From contig NZ_CAJGZJ010000018.1 of NCBI RefSeq assembly GCF_904846225.1, positions 1 to 57,407 on the forward strand: 57,407 bases of DNA, given 5' to 3'. The notes below the pieces were generated by a model that saw only the letters and a list, made by a program, of their open reading frames with translations, ran no database searches and was not told where the DNA came from. The translations under genes were made by a program, and so were the position numbers. Shown piece after piece: positions 56,100 to 57,407 of this stretch (positions are counted from its first letter, which is position 1; the number at the start of each line of letters is the position of its first letter). Source of the DNA: Psychrobacter immobilis (GTDB taxonomy: Bacteria > Pseudomonadota > Gammaproteobacteria > Pseudomonadales > Moraxellaceae).

Positions 56100-56150
56100 T
56101 CACAAAGCCACCTGGCAAATCTCATTATTATCAATTTGTAGTGGAGGCAT

Positions 56151-56305
56151 TGTGAATACTGACTTAGAGGTTTTATCAGTATAGTGTGTTCATATTTTGG
56201 TTGATAATCTATATCTATAAATGCTATCTGTAGACCCTTAATATTGTAGGTAATGGCATCTAGTAATAATTAACTCATAGATATACATTAATTCTGTAGA
56301 AGTTA
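56151..56305. other. Gap upstream of the truncated SMC gene
   Basis: About 155 bp of AT-rich sequence with no recognised feature. It lies between the broken SMC frame and the GIY-YIG gene stop, and may be a deletion junction or the old promoter of the operon. Confidence 0.4.
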
Positions 56306-57223
56306 TTATTTCAAAACTACCTTGCCAGCCGCACCATCCATTCGATAGTTTTTAATGTCCCCAGCGATAACCAGGTTAATGGCTTTTTCGATCTCATCAA
56401 GCGGAACATTGAACCACTCTGTTGCCTTGTATAGGTTGTCATTTGCTGCTTTTGAGGATACTTTTACTCTTTGATCATAAAAGAAGGCGTGCAATACACC
56501 TTCCACGCTCCGAGCATTGGCATCATAGACTTGCCACTCAGCAATGATATCTACTGGTTGTTGTAGGAATGCGGTATCCCTAATTGAGTGCTTAGTACGA
56601 GCCTCTCCTGTAAGGGTTGAGAAACCAATTTTATGCAGGTGTTTATAGTGCGCTAAGTTGCTTGGCGTATCAGTCAGCTTGGCGACATAAATGACACCAG
56701 TAAGTTGCCGATTGTCTCCAAAGTTTTTGGCGAGCTCATCATCCATCCAGTCAGGATCAGTAATTAAGAGCTGATAGCTGTTTTCATATTTATACTGCGC
56801 GGTAGCCAATGAATGAGTAAGCATATTCGACTCTGTACCGTTAGAAAATATTAAGCGTAGCCTCTCTTGGCTTCGAGTGTTCTTTCTAGCCTCTGCTTGA
56901 TAGATATCAGCCACATAACAAAGCATGCCGTTTAAAACAAAGACACTACCGATATTGATGTCTTTCACCGATGAAAAATTATTTTTGGTAAAAGCCCCCG
57001 TTTGAATAGCTTTAGATATGCGCTCAAAGGTTGCTTCAAACTTATAAAAGTCCTTACATTCAAAGCGAGTTGCTATTTCTTCATCATCGTACTGGTCATA
57101 AGTATTGCGAGAACTGAGCTGACTATCACTGACTAAGATTTCAGAATGGATGTTGTCAAAAATCCCTAGGTCGGTAACCCTCCCAAACTTAAGACACCTA
57201 ATAAATAGAATTACGCTGGGCAC
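56306..57223 (-). CDS. GIY-YIG nuclease family (T5orf172) protein, 5' end damaged
   Basis: 305 residues from a GTG. The C-terminal T5orf172/GIY-YIG domain (about residues 175-270) shows GVIYVAKL, LHKIGFS and the Glu region VEGVLHAFF. The N-terminal 170 residues contain TDLGIFDNIHSEI and SYDQYDDEE-like sequence (NTYDQYDDEEIATRF), as in larger proteins of this family. A stop lies just upstream of the GTG and then the end repeat begins, so the natural N-terminus is probably lost. It may be a restriction-like or mobile-element nuclease. The catalytic state is unknown. Confidence 0.65.
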   Translation of the reverse strand: MPSVILFIRCLKFGRVTDLGIFDNIHSEILVSDSQLSSRNTYDQYDDEEIATRFECKDFYKFEATFERISKAIQTGAFTKNNFSSVKDINIGSVFVLNGMLCYVADIYQAEARKNTRSQERLRLIFSNGTESNMLTHSLATAQYKYENSYQLLITDPDWMDDELAKNFGDNRQLTGVIYVAKLTDTPSNLAHYKHLHKIGFSTLTGEARTKHSIRDTAFLQQPVDIIAEWQVYDANARSVEGVLHAFFYDQRVKVSSKAANDNLYKATEWFNVPLDEIEKAINLVIAGDIKNYRMDGAAGKVVLK

Positions 57224-57240
57224 AGCCTAAGTTTCTGCAC

Positions 57241-57320
57241 CAAGGATGGATGGTGAATAATCTACCTAAAATTTTTCATGATATAGGCCATATCGATTTT
57301 ATAAAGAATTAACTATAAAA
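57241..57320. repeat. Right copy of the end-of-window direct repeat
   Basis: It matches positions 1-78 in the same orientation (see there): GGTGAATAATCTACCTAAA and TTTCATGATAT. Here it precedes a new gene start at 57396 and follows the damaged GIY-YIG gene. It is probably the left end or leader of an insertion sequence. Confidence 0.5.
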
Positions 57321-57395
57321 CAATAACTATTGAGCTATGCTGAAGAAACCGTAGAGATAAACTTGGTAAACTAAGCATATTCACAGGAGTTTACC

Positions 57396-57407
57396 ATGAC
57401 CAAGAAA
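57396..57407 (+). CDS. Start of a probable transposase gene (cut by window end)
   Basis: ATGACCAAGAAA encodes MTKK, with AGGAG seven bases before the ATG. A perfect 9-bp inverted repeat, TGGTAAACT (57364-57372) and AGTTTACCA (57388-57396), overlaps the ribosome site and the A of the ATG. Its place after the end repeat suggests an insertion-sequence transposase. Four residues are too few to name a family. Confidence 0.4.

Overview
The window looks like part of a chromosome of a Moraxellaceae gammaproteobacterium, most likely Psychrobacter. The gene families, the AT-leaning composition and the eptA-colRS, dgkA, mprF and fhu gene sets fit that group. This is an inference from protein character, not from a marker gene. 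The two ends carry related direct repeats, and the right end stops at the start of what looks like a transposase gene, so the window may be bounded by mobile-element sequence.

Region 1 (about 0.1-22 kb) is an iron and siderophore uptake region. It holds three TonB-dependent siderophore receptors, a siderophore-interacting ferric reductase, two PepSY membrane proteins, the small DUF3325 and DUF3649 membrane proteins, an exporter-fold siderophore/cyclic-peptide ABC transporter and a complete fhuCDB-type importer. Fur-box-like sites lie upstream of the receptors and of fhuC. No siderophore biosynthesis genes are present, which suggests use of siderophores made by others. Between them sit an unusual methionine aminopeptidase/ParD-like gene pair, an alpha/beta hydrolase and a lipoprotein.

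Region 2 (22-27 kb) carries an M14 carboxypeptidase, a yybP-ykoY manganese riboswitch with the Mn exporter gene mntP, a probable 44-residue small protein and an NAD-malic enzyme.

Region 3 (27-47 kb) is an envelope-charge and lipid-remodelling region: a PepSY/response-regulator/histidine-kinase operon, a second PepSY gene, two COG4705-like membrane proteins, dgkA with a PAP2 phosphatase, mprF, a DUF1345 protein and eptA-colR-colS. Direct repeats with an 11-bp period (GTTAAG or CTTAAC) sit in front of most of these genes, which suggests one shared response-regulator regulon. EptA would release diacylglycerol, DgkA would recycle it, and MprF would add positive charge. A YceI, triheme cytochrome c, Tat-exported flavin amine oxidase and cytochrome c lipoprotein cluster lies in the middle.

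Region 4 (47.2-57.4 kb) is an integrated element. It begins at a 3' half of a tRNA-Ile2(CAU)-like gene. It carries a repressor with a long perfect inverted-repeat operator, an AlpA-like regulator, a DUF3987 primase/helicase-like protein, 9-bp iteron-like repeats, and a translationally coupled SMC-kleisin-Toprim operon resembling Wadjet/MksBEFG. The gene order of this operon is inverted (SMC first) and its SMC gene has lost the ATP-binding N-terminal half. A GIY-YIG (T5orf172) gene with a damaged 5' end follows.

Five copies of a hairpin-forming intergenic repeat with a conserved core and differing but complementary arms, and two small elements with 19-bp terminal inverted repeats, are scattered through the chromosomal part.
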